Source: JASTVH01 sp042862465 (lineage in GTDB: Bacteria > Pseudomonadota > Gammaproteobacteria > Pseudomonadales > Oleiphilaceae). Taken from it: a stretch of DNA of 59,410 bases. Shown here piece after piece: positions 47,991-57,331 of this stretch. A program made the position numbers and the translations under genes. Location of the stretch: NCBI GenBank assembly GCA_042862465.1, contig JASTVH010000015.1, forward strand, positions 1 through 59,410, given 5' to 3'. Position 1 is the stretch's first letter, and the number at the start of each line of letters is the position of its first letter. The notes under the pieces are model-generated. The model did no database searches, was not told where the DNA came from, and saw only the letters and a program-made list of their open reading frames with translations.

Positions 47991-49280
47991 ATGCAGCGAC
48001 TGCTTCGACACGCTCTCAATACCAGCAAGATTCCCAAAAACCTGGATGCTGTGACCGTCATCGATAGCCTGGCGGAAGCGGATCCCCACGAGCTGGGGAT
48101 GACCCATCACGCCGTGGCGAAAATCTGGGAGGCCACGGAAGAGCTGTACCGCACCGGTGTCTATCCCGGGCTGCAGCTGTGCATTCGTCGTCACGGGCGC
48201 ATTCTGATCAATCGCAGCCTTGGCCATAGCCATGGCAACGGGCCCGGCGGGGAAAAGGGCGTGGAAAAGCGTTTGATGACGCCGGAGACGCCCATCTGCT
48301 ATTTCTCGGCGTCAAAGGCCGTGACCGCCTTGTTGATCCATATCCTTGGTGAAGAGGGTGGGATCAACCTGATGGACCCGGTGAGTTTCTACTGTCCGGA
48401 GTTCGCCAAGCACGGCAAACGCAATATCACCATCCACCAGATCCTGTCGCACCGGGGCGGCATTCCGGGGATTCCCACCGATATGCCCCTGGAAACCCTG
48501 TGGGACAACGAGGAGATCTGGCGCCAGCTGTGTGAGGCGGTGCCGATCGAGGTGGATGGCGGCAAGTTGGCCTACCACGCCATCACCGGCGGGTACGTGC
48601 TGCAGCGGGTCCTGGAGACGGTGACCGGTCAGACCATTGAGAGCTACCTCGACCAGCGCCTGCGCCAGCCCCTGGGGCTCACCAATTTCACCTACGGCAT
48701 TCCCCATCCGCGCATTGACGAGCTGGCGCGCAACTACGTCACCGGCCCGGTACCCAAGCCGCCCCTGTCCTGGATCGTCAAGCGGGCCCTGGGGGCCGAC
48801 ATCGAAACCGTGGCGGACGTTTCCAACGACCCGCGCTTCCAGGAGGCGGTGATCCCGGCGGCCAACCTGGTGGGCACGGCGGAGGAAATGGGGCGCTTCT
48901 ACCAGATGATGCTCAATGGCGGCGAGTGGGAAGGCAAACGCGTCTGCAGCCCGCTCACCGTGCGCCGGGCTATCCACCAGTTCGGCTCCATGCAGATCGA
49001 CCGCACCATGATGGTGCCCATGCGCTTCAGTGCCGGCTTTATGCTGGGGGGTAATCCGGTGGGCATCTGGGGGCCCCAGAGCCGTGAGGCGTTCGGCCAT
49101 ATCGGCCTGATCAACAAGTGGTGCTGGGCGGATGCGGCGCGGGACATTTCCGTGAGCTTCGTGAATACCGGCATCCCGATCCTGGGGCATCACCTGCCGG
49201 CGCTGGGGAAATTCGTGTGGACGGTGGCGAAGCAGTGTCCGCCGTTGCCGGAGGCCGACCGGCCGTTGCGGGTGGCTTAA
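47991..49280 (+). CDS. Serine hydrolase, beta-lactamase/class C family
   Basis: 429 aa. The SxxK motif is SASK (106-109) in ICYFSASKAVTALLIHIL. The Tyr motif is in LAYHAITGGYVLQR. The third motif region is near FGHIGLINKWCWAD. It resembles EstB-type esterases and LACTB-like proteins rather than antibiotic beta-lactamases. No signal peptide is evident, so it is probably cytoplasmic. It is preceded by a 298-bp gap with no other gene, shared with the divergent EAL gene. Confidence 0.88.
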   Translation: MQRLLRHALNTSKIPKNLDAVTVIDSLAEADPHELGMTHHAVAKIWEATEELYRTGVYPGLQLCIRRHGRILINRSLGHSHGNGPGGEKGVEKRLMTPETPICYFSASKAVTALLIHILGEEGGINLMDPVSFYCPEFAKHGKRNITIHQILSHRGGIPGIPTDMPLETLWDNEEIWRQLCEAVPIEVDGGKLAYHAITGGYVLQRVLETVTGQTIESYLDQRLRQPLGLTNFTYGIPHPRIDELARNYVTGPVPKPPLSWIVKRALGADIETVADVSNDPRFQEAVIPAANLVGTAEEMGRFYQMMLNGGEWEGKRVCSPLTVRRAIHQFGSMQIDRTMMVPMRFSAGFMLGGNPVGIWGPQSREAFGHIGLINKWCWADAARDISVSFVNTGIPILGHHLPALGKFVWTVAKQCPPLPEADRPLRVA

Positions 49281-49286
49281 AAGAGG

Positions 49287-49311
49287 GGGGGCAGAATTCA
49301 ATTCTGTCCCC
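49287..49311. repeat. GGGGACAGAATT-N-AATTCTGTCCCC palindrome, copy 5
   Basis: GGGGGCAGAATTCAATTCTGTCCCC, six bases beyond the stop of the serine hydrolase gene and 23 bases from the convergent gene at 49335. Confidence 0.8.
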
Positions 49312-49334
49312 TATCAAGTTAAACCCCTCTCCCC

Positions 49335-49685
49335 CTACAAACTCCCCAGATCCAGCTGCTCCTCCAGAATGCTCAACACCGAAGACAGCACATCCTTGAA
49401 ATCAATCAGCGTTTGCGTGCGCTGAATGATCTCCTCTTTGCGGTCATTGAGCCGCTCCAGTTTGGGAATCACCCGGCGGATGCCCTCGGTGATGATCTCG
49501 TAGGGAAAATGGTGGTCCTGGATGCTCAGCTTGTTGAGCTCGGACACTTCCGTGGAGAAGATGCTGATGATGTCGTAGATGGTGTCTTTGTGATGGATTG
49601 TGCCCGCTTCCCAGTAGGCATCATCCAGCAGTTCAATAAAGGCCAGAAACTCGCGCAAGGCATCGGAAACAGTGGCGTTGGACAT
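49335..49685 (-). CDS. Hypothetical helical protein
   Basis: 116 aa, all-helical and soluble, with a coiled-coil-like C-terminal half (KLERLNDRKEEIIQRTQTLI). No family is recognised. The ATG at 49685 is preceded by GGGAG at good spacing, so it is likely a real gene. It stands alone. Confidence 0.65.
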   Translation of the reverse strand: MSNATVSDALREFLAFIELLDDAYWEAGTIHHKDTIYDIISIFSTEVSELNKLSIQDHHFPYEIITEGIRRVIPKLERLNDRKEEIIQRTQTLIDFKDVLSSVLSILEEQLDLGSL

Positions 49686-49977
49686 GTGGTTACTCCCTGA
49701 ACTGTCCGGCGTGGAGATTACGATTTATCCAGCTTAGCAGACCGAAACGGCGGGCGGTACGTAGGTTAGGCAACAGAACCCGCCATGGCGCCTGTGACGA
49801 GCGTCACTTTCTTCGGGCAAAAAATGACCCAGCGTTCATACTTTTGTTGAACTGGGCGGGAATGCTTGGCAGAATGGGCAAATAATAATCAGCCCCAAAG
49901 GAGTTGGGGTGAGAAAAGGATCCGCCAGGATTGGGAGCCTGGCAATAAAAGCGATAAAAAAGAAACAGGGAAGCAGA

Positions 49978-50283
49978 ATGATGAAAGGACAGCAATGGGA
50001 TCTGACCGCTCCAGGTCATGAACTCTGGGAGGATCGTCCGGTCACCGGCTGGCAGTCGGAGCGGGCGTATGTACCCCTTGATCGCCATGATCTGGTCAAA
50101 GGTGCGGTTTACGACAGGCTTTGCCAGGAAGTGGAGCAGCTTGAACGTCGCATCGAGACGCTGCGAGCGTCCCCTTCCTCAACCAGCGCCATCGTCGCTG
50201 ACACCTATGAACGCATGATCGAGAACAAGCGCGCCTTTATGCAGCGCTGGGACATGCAGGGGCGCCCGACCCAGGAGGCCTGA
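49978..50283 (+). CDS. Hypothetical small soluble protein
   Basis: 101 aa from the ATG at 49978 (GGGAAG upstream). A GTG at 49909 is an alternative start. It lies just after a hairpin, CCCCAA-AGGAG-TTGGGG (49893-49909), whose loop is itself a ribosome-site sequence. The protein has a Trp-rich N-terminus (QQWDL, ELWEDRP, GWQSERAYVPLDRHD) and a helix (CQEVEQLERRIETL). No family is recognised. Confidence 0.6.
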   Translation: MMKGQQWDLTAPGHELWEDRPVTGWQSERAYVPLDRHDLVKGAVYDRLCQEVEQLERRIETLRASPSSTSAIVADTYERMIENKRAFMQRWDMQGRPTQEA

Positions 50284-50313
50284 CGCCGCTGCAATGAGGC
50301 GAGCAGGCCCGGT

Positions 50314-51336
50314 CTACTGGGCCTGTCTGTCGGCAACTGCCTGGGTGGCATATTGGTGAAGCAGCCCCCCTTTGTCCTCGGTAGAGTCGGCGCTGTCGAG
50401 CGCCTCCAGCGCATCGATGCAGCTCTGCCTTGAGGCCTCCCCCTGATCTGAATCCAGAAACGTGATCGGATTGCATTCGTCGGGTTTGCTGCTGGTGCTA
50501 CCCCACAGGGTGGCCTGCTGCATCTGGTAATCCAATTCGAGCAGAAGGTATTTGTATTGCTGGTCGGGGTCTTCTTCCTCGAAGTCGGCATCGAAAGCGC
50601 GCGCCTCATCACTGCTCCAGCTGAAGTAGTCCCGCTGTTCGTCCCAGGCCTGGGCGAGCACCAGGCTTTGCAGCACATCGCTGTCGGCAGGAGTGCTGTA
50701 ACTCAGAAACGCTTCCCGGGGGATATTGAAACCGGAGGCATTGAAGTCGCCTTCGTCATATCGCAGCACGCTGACATCGCCGGTGGTCCCGTTTCTCACC
50801 GTGCGTGTGACCTGGGCGCTATCCGGTGAGTAGGTATAACGCAGGGTCAGACTCCACTGGGTTTCGGTGTCGCCGGCCTCATTGACGTCACGCAGGACGA
50901 TATTCGAGTTCTGGTAGTAGGAGGTTTCGCTCTTGTCGACGCAGGTAGCGATGGCCTCCCGGCCTTCCCTGAAGGTGTCGATGGAGCCCTGCACGATCAG
51001 GTATTCCATCAGGTCGAGATCGTTGGTTACGGCGGTATAATCGGGGGCCTGGCCCTCGTACTGAATAAATTCGTCCGAGAGGTTGGCCAGGGCATCGGCT
51101 ACGTCGCCATCCTGATCGGGATCCGCGGGCTGGATACCTGCCAGGAAATCGCGGAACCAGGTATATTGCAGCTGTTGATCCACTGTGAAACTGGCAAAGC
51201 CGGCATCCACCGGGCTATCGGCATTATAGGCGTTGAGACACCGGTCCAGGTTGGTGCTGGTGTCGCTACCGGTGCAGGCCCCCAGGGCCAGTGGCAGGAT
51301 CACGAGGATGAATAACGATCGAACTGCACGGATCAT
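50314..51336 (-). CDS. Hypothetical lipoprotein
   Basis: 340 aa from the ATG at 51336, preceded by AGGAG; the frame is open to 51378. Lipoprotein signal with lipobox LALGAC, so it is membrane-anchored. The mature protein is acidic, with long helical segments rich in Asp and Gln. No family is recognised. It is divergent from the hybrid kinase at 51529 across 192 bp, so shared regulation or a signalling link is possible. Confidence 0.72.
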   Translation of the reverse strand: MIRAVRSLFILVILPLALGACTGSDTSTNLDRCLNAYNADSPVDAGFASFTVDQQLQYTWFRDFLAGIQPADPDQDGDVADALANLSDEFIQYEGQAPDYTAVTNDLDLMEYLIVQGSIDTFREGREAIATCVDKSETSYYQNSNIVLRDVNEAGDTETQWSLTLRYTYSPDSAQVTRTVRNGTTGDVSVLRYDEGDFNASGFNIPREAFLSYSTPADSDVLQSLVLAQAWDEQRDYFSWSSDEARAFDADFEEEDPDQQYKYLLLELDYQMQQATLWGSTSSKPDECNPITFLDSDQGEASRQSCIDALEALDSADSTEDKGGLLHQYATQAVADRQAQ

Positions 51337-51528
51337 GCAAACTCCTGTTCGAGGATAAGGGATGAAAACGCTCCGCAACGATCACCTTGACGGGGCATCC
51401 GCTGCGCAGTGTGCCAAATTGGCGCGGGCTGCTAAAGTTGTATTGATGTTCGTGATGGTTTTGGCCGGCTCGATTTGCCTGCCAATCTACTGCAAAAACA
51501 AGTACCCGACCTGCGGGGAGTTCACATT

Positions 51529-54500
51529 TTGCCGGCATTAGTATCGAAGGGGCTTCGGTGGCTCCTGTTCCTGGCTCTGGCGATGCTGACGGTAGTACCG
51601 CCGGTTCTGGCCCAGGAGCATGGCTGCCAGCACACAGCGATCGTGCTGCAGGATGCGGTCGATCATTACGATCTGACGTCCTGCCTCTGGTACCTGGAAG
51701 ACCCCAGCCACGAACTAACTATCGACGACATTCGTTCTGATGCCTACCGTGACCGCTTCAAGGAGCACGGAGCAGGTGTTCTGAACTTCGGCTACACGGA
51801 GTCGGCCTACTGGATCCGTTTCCAGATGCGCTATGCCGGTGACCATCCGATCCAGAGTTGGTTCCTGGAGCTGATCCTGCCGCTGACCGATGAGGCAGAG
51901 CTATTCCTCGCCCAGGACGAGCGTCTCGTCTACGACACCGAGGTGGATTACGAAGCCAACTGGGACAGCCGTGATGTCGAGCTACCCAATCCCACCTTCA
52001 AGCTGCGAACCAACCCGGGCAAGACCTACACCGTCTACCTTCGGGTCTACACCACCAATACATTCCGCTTGCCGCTGCACCTCTGGGCGCCCCACGCCTA
52101 TGCCGAGCACGTGGGCGACGACGAACTGGTTCAGGGATTCTTTTATGGCGGCATGTTCGCCATTCTGATCTACAACCTGTTTGTGGCGTTGGTGGTGCGC
52201 GAGCGCAGTTATGTCTATTACGTGTTCTATCTGTGTTTCGCGCTGCTCTTCCTGTTCAGCGAACAGGTCCACGGTCTGCAGGCACTGGATGAGGTTCCAC
52301 CGTTCCTGCACAAGAAATGGCTGCATATCTATATTTTGCTGACCTGGTTCTGGGGCCTGCGAATGGTCTCGGATGTCCTCGAATTGAAATGGCTGGCGCC
52401 AGGGCTGCATTACTTCATGCGCATGGCGACGTATGGCGTTATTGCCACACTGGTGCTGGCGCTGTTTATACCCTCCCATGTGGGCACGGAATGGACGGTA
52501 ATCGCCTCGATTTTCCTGGCGCTGGCGATGATCGCGGTTACCTGCCGGGCCTGGATCAAGGACATCCCCTCGGCCCGGACCTATTTTCTGGCCTGGATCT
52601 GTACCTGTGTCGGTGTGGGCACCTATGCCCTGATGGTCATGGGGCTGCTGCCCCTCAATATCTTCACCGCCCACGGTCCGCAGGTGGGCTTCCTGGCTCA
52701 GATTATCCTGTTCTCCTTCGCCCTGGCCGAACGTATCAAGACCACCCAGGAGCAGGCCCTGGAATGGAACCAGACCGCCGTCTCCAACCTCCAACGCTAT
52801 CGCTCGTTGTTCGACAATGCGGTGGAGGGGATCTTCCAGATGTCACCGGAGTGCCGTTTCATCGATGCCAATCCGTCCATGGCCGCGATGCTGGGGTACG
52901 ACAACGTCGAGGACATGAAAAAGCACACCCCGGATGCGCTGGATGCCTGTTTCGCCAACGACCGGGTACGTGACTGGGTGGTGGAGCAACTGCAGAGCAG
53001 GGGTGGGTTCAAGGGGCTGGAGGCCATGTTCCGGACCCGGGACGGGGACGAGCGTTGGGCCAACGTCTCGCTGCGCACGGTTTACAACGAACTGGGTGAT
53101 CCCACTCACCTCGAAGGCACCTTCGTCGACGTCACCGAACGCAAGCACCGTGAACAGGTGGAGAAGGAACGCGAGAACGAGCGCCTGGAGAAGGAGCTGG
53201 CGCGCAATTCCGCCTCGGCCAAGAGTCAGTTCCTGGCCAACATGAGCCATGAAATCCGTACCCCGCTGGCCGCGATCATTGGCTACGGGGAGTCCCTGCT
53301 GGACCCGGATCTCAGTTCGGAGGAAAAGCGCAACAGCGCCGAAACCGTGGTGCGCAGTGGTCGTCACCTGCTGGATCTGATCAACGACATCCTTGATCAT
53401 TCCAAGATCGACGCCAACAAACTGGATGTGGAAATCCTCTCGGTGAACCTGCCGGAACTGCTGGACGAGGTACGGGCCTTCTTCGCGCCCCGGGCGCGGG
53501 AGAAGGGACTGGAATTCTATATCCGCTGCGACTATCCGCTGCCGGAAACCATTCAGACCGATCCGACCCGATTCCGCCAGATCCTCATCAACCTGTGTGG
53601 CAACGCCCTCAAATTCACCGAGAAGGGCAGCATCCACATTGGTATCCGCTGCGACCGCGAAAAGGAACAGATCGTGGCGCGGGTGGTGGACACCGGCATC
53701 GGTATGAAGCCGGAGCAACTGGAGCGGCTGTTCGATCCCTTCGCCCAGGCCTCGGCGGCGATTGCCCGGCAGTATGGCGGTACCGGCCTGGGGCTGAGCA
53801 TCTCCAAGCACCTGGCGGAACTGCTGGGGGGCTCCATCGACGTGCGCAGTACCTATGGCGAGGGCAGCGAATTTGAGGTGCGGGTGGCCAGTGGTTCGCT
53901 GGACAACGTGCACTTCATCCGCGATGCCTCGGAAATGACCCAGCGCCGCCGGCAACTGCCGATGGTCGAGGCGCCGCAGCTCCACGGCCGCATCCTCTGC
54001 GCCGAGGACAACGAGGTCAACCGCAAGCTGGTGGACCTGCTGGTGCGGCGCACCGGGGCCGATATCGTGCATGTGGGCAACGGCGCCGAGGCCCTGGAGC
54101 TGGCCAGCCACGAGGCCTTCGATCTCATCCTCATGGATATCCAGATGCCGGTCATGAATGGCCGCGATGCCACCCGCGCCCTGCGTGAGGCGGGGATCAA
54201 TACCCCTATCGTGGCACTGACTGCCAACGTCATGGCCGAGGACGTGCAGGACTACCGCGAAGCGGGCTGTACCGACTACCTGGCCAAGCCCATCGACAAG
54301 CGCCGCTTCTATGAACTGCTGGCCCGCTTCCTGGTGGTCAGCAGCGATGGCCGGCGGCGAGCGGACACCCGGCGGTTCCAGGGCACGGTCCTGGTGGCCG
54401 AGGACAACGAGGACAATTTCAAGCTGGTGGAGCGGCTGCTCAAGCGGGCCGGGGTGGAGGTCATCTCGGCGACCAGCGGCAAGAGCGCGGTGCAGATCGC

Positions 54501-55059
54501 CATGAGCAAGACGGTCCACATGATCCTGATGGACAGCCACATGCCGGAAATGGACGGCCCCGAAGCCACGCAGCTGCTGCGTCAAACCGGCTTCCGGCGT
54601 CCGATCATCGCCTTCACCGCCGGTGATCAGCAGGAAATCGACGAATTGCTCAAGGCGGGCTGTGACGGGGTGCTGACCAAACCCATCGACAACAGCCGGC
54701 TGCGGATTCTGCTGCGCAAACATCTTGAAACCGTGGACGAAACCATCGACAACGCCGCCGAGGAAAGCGGTGAAGACGATGCCATCCAGGCCCTGGTGGC
54801 GCAGTTCCTCGACGGTCTGCCAGAGCGTATGCGAATCATGGATCAGGCCCTCGAAGAGGACGACTGGGCGACACTGCAAACCCAGGCGCACCAGATCAAG
54901 GGTACTGCCGGTGCAATGGGCTATCCTTTGATGACGGAGAGTGCCGCGGAATTGGAGCGGGCGCTGAAGTTCAATGACCATGTTGGCGCCAAGGAGCTCT
55001 ACGAGCCCCTGAAACGACAGATGCAACAGGCCCAGGACAACCGGGCCACCGAAGTTTGA
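51529..55059 (+). CDS. Hybrid sensor histidine kinase (7TMR-DISM, PAS, HisKA, two REC, HPt)
   Basis: 1176 aa if translation starts at the TTG at 51529, which has GGGGAG eight bases upstream; the frame is open from 51475 and no ATG fits. After a signal peptide come a 7TMR-DISM extracellular domain, seven membrane helices (about 205-405) and a PAS domain (about 425-550). HisKA has NMSHEIRTPL, and the ATPase domain has NALKFTEKG, DTGIGM and GGTGLGLSIS. Receiver 1 has LILMDIQMP, receiver 2 has MILMDSHMP, and the C-terminal HPt has HQIKGTAGAMG. This is a complete phosphorelay in one protein, followed by a membrane protein and a CheY-like receiver. Confidence 0.92.
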   Translation: MPALVSKGLRWLLFLALAMLTVVPPVLAQEHGCQHTAIVLQDAVDHYDLTSCLWYLEDPSHELTIDDIRSDAYRDRFKEHGAGVLNFGYTESAYWIRFQMRYAGDHPIQSWFLELILPLTDEAELFLAQDERLVYDTEVDYEANWDSRDVELPNPTFKLRTNPGKTYTVYLRVYTTNTFRLPLHLWAPHAYAEHVGDDELVQGFFYGGMFAILIYNLFVALVVRERSYVYYVFYLCFALLFLFSEQVHGLQALDEVPPFLHKKWLHIYILLTWFWGLRMVSDVLELKWLAPGLHYFMRMATYGVIATLVLALFIPSHVGTEWTVIASIFLALAMIAVTCRAWIKDIPSARTYFLAWICTCVGVGTYALMVMGLLPLNIFTAHGPQVGFLAQIILFSFALAERIKTTQEQALEWNQTAVSNLQRYRSLFDNAVEGIFQMSPECRFIDANPSMAAMLGYDNVEDMKKHTPDALDACFANDRVRDWVVEQLQSRGGFKGLEAMFRTRDGDERWANVSLRTVYNELGDPTHLEGTFVDVTERKHREQVEKERENERLEKELARNSASAKSQFLANMSHEIRTPLAAIIGYGESLLDPDLSSEEKRNSAETVVRSGRHLLDLINDILDHSKIDANKLDVEILSVNLPELLDEVRAFFAPRAREKGLEFYIRCDYPLPETIQTDPTRFRQILINLCGNALKFTEKGSIHIGIRCDREKEQIVARVVDTGIGMKPEQLERLFDPFAQASAAIARQYGGTGLGLSISKHLAELLGGSIDVRSTYGEGSEFEVRVASGSLDNVHFIRDASEMTQRRRQLPMVEAPQLHGRILCAEDNEVNRKLVDLLVRRTGADIVHVGNGAEALELASHEAFDLILMDIQMPVMNGRDATRALREAGINTPIVALTANVMAEDVQDYREAGCTDYLAKPIDKRRFYELLARFLVVSSDGRRRADTRRFQGTVLVAEDNEDNFKLVERLLKRAGVEVISATSGKSAVQIAMSKTVHMILMDSHMPEMDGPEATQLLRQTGFRRPIIAFTAGDQQEIDELLKAGCDGVLTKPIDNSRLRILLRKHLETVDETIDNAAEESGEDDAIQALVAQFLDGLPERMRIMDQALEEDDWATLQTQAHQIKGTAGAMGYPLMTESAAELERALKFNDHVGAKELYEPLKRQMQQAQDNRATEV

Positions 55060-55087
55060 CGCGAACCGAAAGCGACAGGAATCGACT

Positions 55088-55627
55088 ATGTCTGACAGTT
55101 ACGACCGCAACGAGCACCAGACGTTGAACATGATGTACGGGACCTATGCCGACGTCCTGTTTGTTCTCTTTCCCTTTCTGGTCATCGCTCTTCAGGGGTT
55201 GTGGAAGGGCGACCTGGGCAGCGTACTGATGCGCCCGGATCTGTCCATCGCCGCCGCCATTCTCGCCGGGCTGGCTATGGGCAAGTTCGTTCTCGGGCTG
55301 ATCACCAATCAGGAGCTGGGGCGCTACAAGGAGCGCATCGTATTCTTCATCGCCGTGACGCTGTTCGCGGTACTGGGGCCCTCCATGCTGCTTATCATGC
55401 TGATTCACAGCGGTGGTGAATTGCCCCGTTTTCTGATTTTCGTGCAGCCGATTCTGCTGATTGTAGCGATTTCCCTGTATACCACCGCCGTCAGTATCAG
55501 TAATGTGTTGATCGGGAATCAGCGCAAGCGTGAAAAGGACGAGGCCGATGACGGCGATGATGGTGAGGAAGGGGAGCACCGTTCATTGGTATTGCCTCGC
55601 CGGGATTCGCACGGAGAATCTGTTTAA
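55088..55627 (+). CDS. Hypothetical membrane protein in the signalling cassette
   Basis: 179 aa with four hydrophobic helices (about 21-38, 54-73, 84-105, 116-138). A charged, acidic cytoplasmic tail (KREKDEADDGDDGEEGE) follows. No family is recognised. It lies 28 bp after the kinase and 70 bp before the receiver gene, so it may be a membrane partner of the kinase. Confidence 0.7.
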   Translation: MSDSYDRNEHQTLNMMYGTYADVLFVLFPFLVIALQGLWKGDLGSVLMRPDLSIAAAILAGLAMGKFVLGLITNQELGRYKERIVFFIAVTLFAVLGPSMLLIMLIHSGGELPRFLIFVQPILLIVAISLYTTAVSISNVLIGNQRKREKDEADDGDDGEEGEHRSLVLPRRDSHGESV

Positions 55628-55697
55628 AAACGTTACAGCCTTATGAAAGACAACAAGAGAAAAGCTAAGATGGATGTAATCGTAAAAGGGGTGGCGG

Positions 55698-56117
55698 ATG
55701 GCTGATCTAAAGGTGCTGGTGGTCGAAGACGAACCGACCATGCGGCAGATGCTCAAGGAGATGTTGTTCCGGGCGGGTGCCTCCAAGGTGACCGAGAGCG
55801 AAACCGCGCAGGGGGCAACCGATGCCTACAAGGCCGAGCAGTTTGATATCGTGATGCTGGATCTGGGGCTGCCGGACGGTGATGGCCACACGCTGATGCA
55901 GGAGTTCAAGGCCCAGAACAACAAGCAGCATGTGGTACTGGTGACGGCGGACGACTCCATCGAAAGTATCCAGAAAGCCATCAGTGCCGGTGCCAATGGC
56001 TATGTGGTCAAACCCTATTCCCAGGAAAAGATCCAGGATGTGGTGAACAACTACATGATGGTGCACGGCGTGGATGAACGGATCGGGCGTGATTCGTCCG
56101 GTTTTGGAGATCTGTAG
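55698..56117 (+). CDS. CheY-like single-domain response regulator
   Basis: 139 aa. Acidic pocket VVEDE (Glu10, Asp11, Glu12), phosphoacceptor Asp55 in VMLDLGLPDGDG, Thr83 in LVTADD and Lys105 in VVKPYS. A short C-terminal tail has no output domain. The likely phosphodonor is the HPt of the kinase at 51529. The target is unknown. Confidence 0.9.
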   Translation: MADLKVLVVEDEPTMRQMLKEMLFRAGASKVTESETAQGATDAYKAEQFDIVMLDLGLPDGDGHTLMQEFKAQNNKQHVVLVTADDSIESIQKAISAGANGYVVKPYSQEKIQDVVNNYMMVHGVDERIGRDSSGFGDL

Positions 56118-56158
56118 ACGCGGCCAGGAGCAAGCTCCCGGCCGGCGGTTGTGGTCGT

Positions 56159-56422
56159 TCAGGCAACCTGACGGGAAATCCAGGAATTGTAGCGGTTCGC
56201 CAGTGCCCGGACGTAGCGGGCTTCCTCTCCCTCCAGCTGGCATAACACTCCCCGGAAGATCCACCCCCTCTCATACAGGGCCAGCACGCGAGGCTCATCC
56301 TCCAGATTGACCCGCTGATTCAGCTTCTTGCAGATAGCGTCCAGGAAAGGGAGGCGTCGCGGCCGGCGAAGGGCTCCGGTCTGTGAACGCGATTGCGGGG
56401 ACGGTCTGTTGTGGCGCTTCAT
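56159..56422 (-). CDS. Small basic hypothetical protein
   Basis: 87 aa. The ATG at 56422 is preceded by a near-perfect AAGGAGG; the frame is open to 56482. The N-terminal 30 residues are Arg/Ser/Pro-rich and basic. The rest is a compact domain with ALYERGWIFRGVLCQLEGEE and YNSWI near the C-terminus. No family is recognised. It lies 59 bp past the terminator of the possible peptide gene upstream and may be fed by read-through. Confidence 0.65.
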   Translation of the reverse strand: MKRHNRPSPQSRSQTGALRRPRRLPFLDAICKKLNQRVNLEDEPRVLALYERGWIFRGVLCQLEGEEARYVRALANRYNSWISRQVA

Positions 56423-56481
56423 CGTAACACCTCCTTTCTCCAACAAAGCCGGCATGTGATCGTGTTGGCCGGCCAGAAACA

Positions 56482-56523
56482 AAAAAAACCCGGAAGCGCC
56501 GGGAGACGCTTCCGGGTTTTTCT
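56482..56523. terminator. Strong bidirectional-type intrinsic terminator
   Basis: AACCCGGAAGCG and CGCTTCCGGGTT pair perfectly (12 bp) around CCGGGAGA, with an A-run on the left and TTTTT on the right. On the minus strand the transcript of the short frame at 56566-56679 (and of the exonuclease) would end here in a U-tract. Confidence 0.85.
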
Positions 56524-56565
56524 GCTGGAAGCGCCACCCGGGACCTTCCAGCGTCAGTCAGGCTG

Positions 56566-56679
56566 TCAGGTCCGTTCGTTGACCTCGAAACGGGGCAGTT
56601 GCGAAACCACAGGGCCCGTCTTGGGGGCGCCCGTTCCCGCTGTTTTGGCTGTACTAATCATTTGTATATTCAAAGACAT
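56566..56679 (-). CDS. Possible peptide gene of 31-37 aa
   Basis: ATG 56679 (37 aa, beginning MSLNIQM) or ATG 56661 (31 aa, MISTAKTAGTGAPKTGPVVS, then QLPRFEVNERT) to TGA 56566. It is followed within 45 bases by the terminator at 56482-56523, and a 14-bp dyad lies upstream at 56693-56706. A plausible minus-strand promoter is TTGCAA-16-TAGACT just upstream. The ribosome site is weak. It could be a leader peptide, a small regulator or the transcribed part of an sRNA. Confidence 0.4.
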   Translation of the reverse strand: MSLNIQMISTAKTAGTGAPKTGPVVSQLPRFEVNERT

Positions 56680-56692
56680 AATCGAACGAACA

Positions 56693-56706
56693 CATAACAA
56701 GTTATG
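56693..56706. promoter_or_regulatory. 14-bp dyad CATAACAAGTTATG
   Basis: Perfect 6-bp inverted repeat with a two-base centre, 14 bases upstream of the longer start of the possible peptide gene. Operator-like. Confidence 0.4.
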
Positions 56707-56824
56707 GCTATCAGTCTATCGCCTGCGCGGCCCTTTGCAAATGGCCTTTTTCACAGACTGAAGGCTTTTGTAAGAGACGTCAGGGATGGGCAAAAGTTCC
56801 CTTCCACACACGAATTTTACCGGT

Positions 56825-57331
56825 TCAAAGCGCTGCCGGGCGCGGATACTTGCCGGTCGCCACGCGGGCCCAGGTCTCGAAGAGGATGCGGGCATCGTTG
56901 GCGGCGCGATGGGTGTCGATGGCCAGTTCCTGGATCACCGATTGGCGGGTGTGGTACCAGTGATTGACCTCGTCGCCGCTGAGGATCATCGATACGGATT
57001 CCAGCGCAAAGGAGGGCTGCATGTTGGCGGCCTTGAAAAGGCGATGCAGCCAGAAACTGTCGAAAGTCCAGGCGTCGCAGAATACCTGTTCCGGCAGCAG
57101 CCGGTTCAGTCGCTCGGCAACCACGCGGACCTCTTCACCCTGTTCGATCAGGGTCTGCCGGCAGATGCCATGGATCTGCTCGGCACTTTCGGACCAGTCG
57201 TGCCAGAGCACGTGCGGCCTGATCAGCCAGCTTTGCGGTTCGCCATCGCCCAGACAGATGCCCACCTCGATCGGGTAGCTGGCTACCAGATCCAGGCTGG
57301 ATGCTTCGAAATCAATGAATGCCGGAATCAT
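56825..57331 (-). CDS. DEDD-family 3'-5' exonuclease
   Basis: 168 aa from the ATG at 57331. Exo I motif FIDFEASSLD (Asp and Glu), central DAWTFDSFWLHRLF with the Exo II Asp, and the C-terminal HRAANDARILFE with the Exo III His and Asp. Size and motifs fit a stand-alone DnaQ/RNase T-like nuclease acting on DNA or RNA ends. Convergence with nothing and a long AT-rich 3' region suggest a single gene. Divergent from queC. Confidence 0.85.
   Translation of the reverse strand: MIPAFIDFEASSLDLVASYPIEVGICLGDGEPQSWLIRPHVLWHDWSESAEQIHGICRQTLIEQGEEVRVVAERLNRLLPEQVFCDAWTFDSFWLHRLFKAANMQPSFALESVSMILSGDEVNHWYHTRQSVIQELAIDTHRAANDARILFETWARVATGKYPRPAAL

Noticed and set aside
47873..48067. 64-aa open frame before the serine hydrolase
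   Set aside because: Overlaps the hydrolase start in another frame and lacks a ribosome site.
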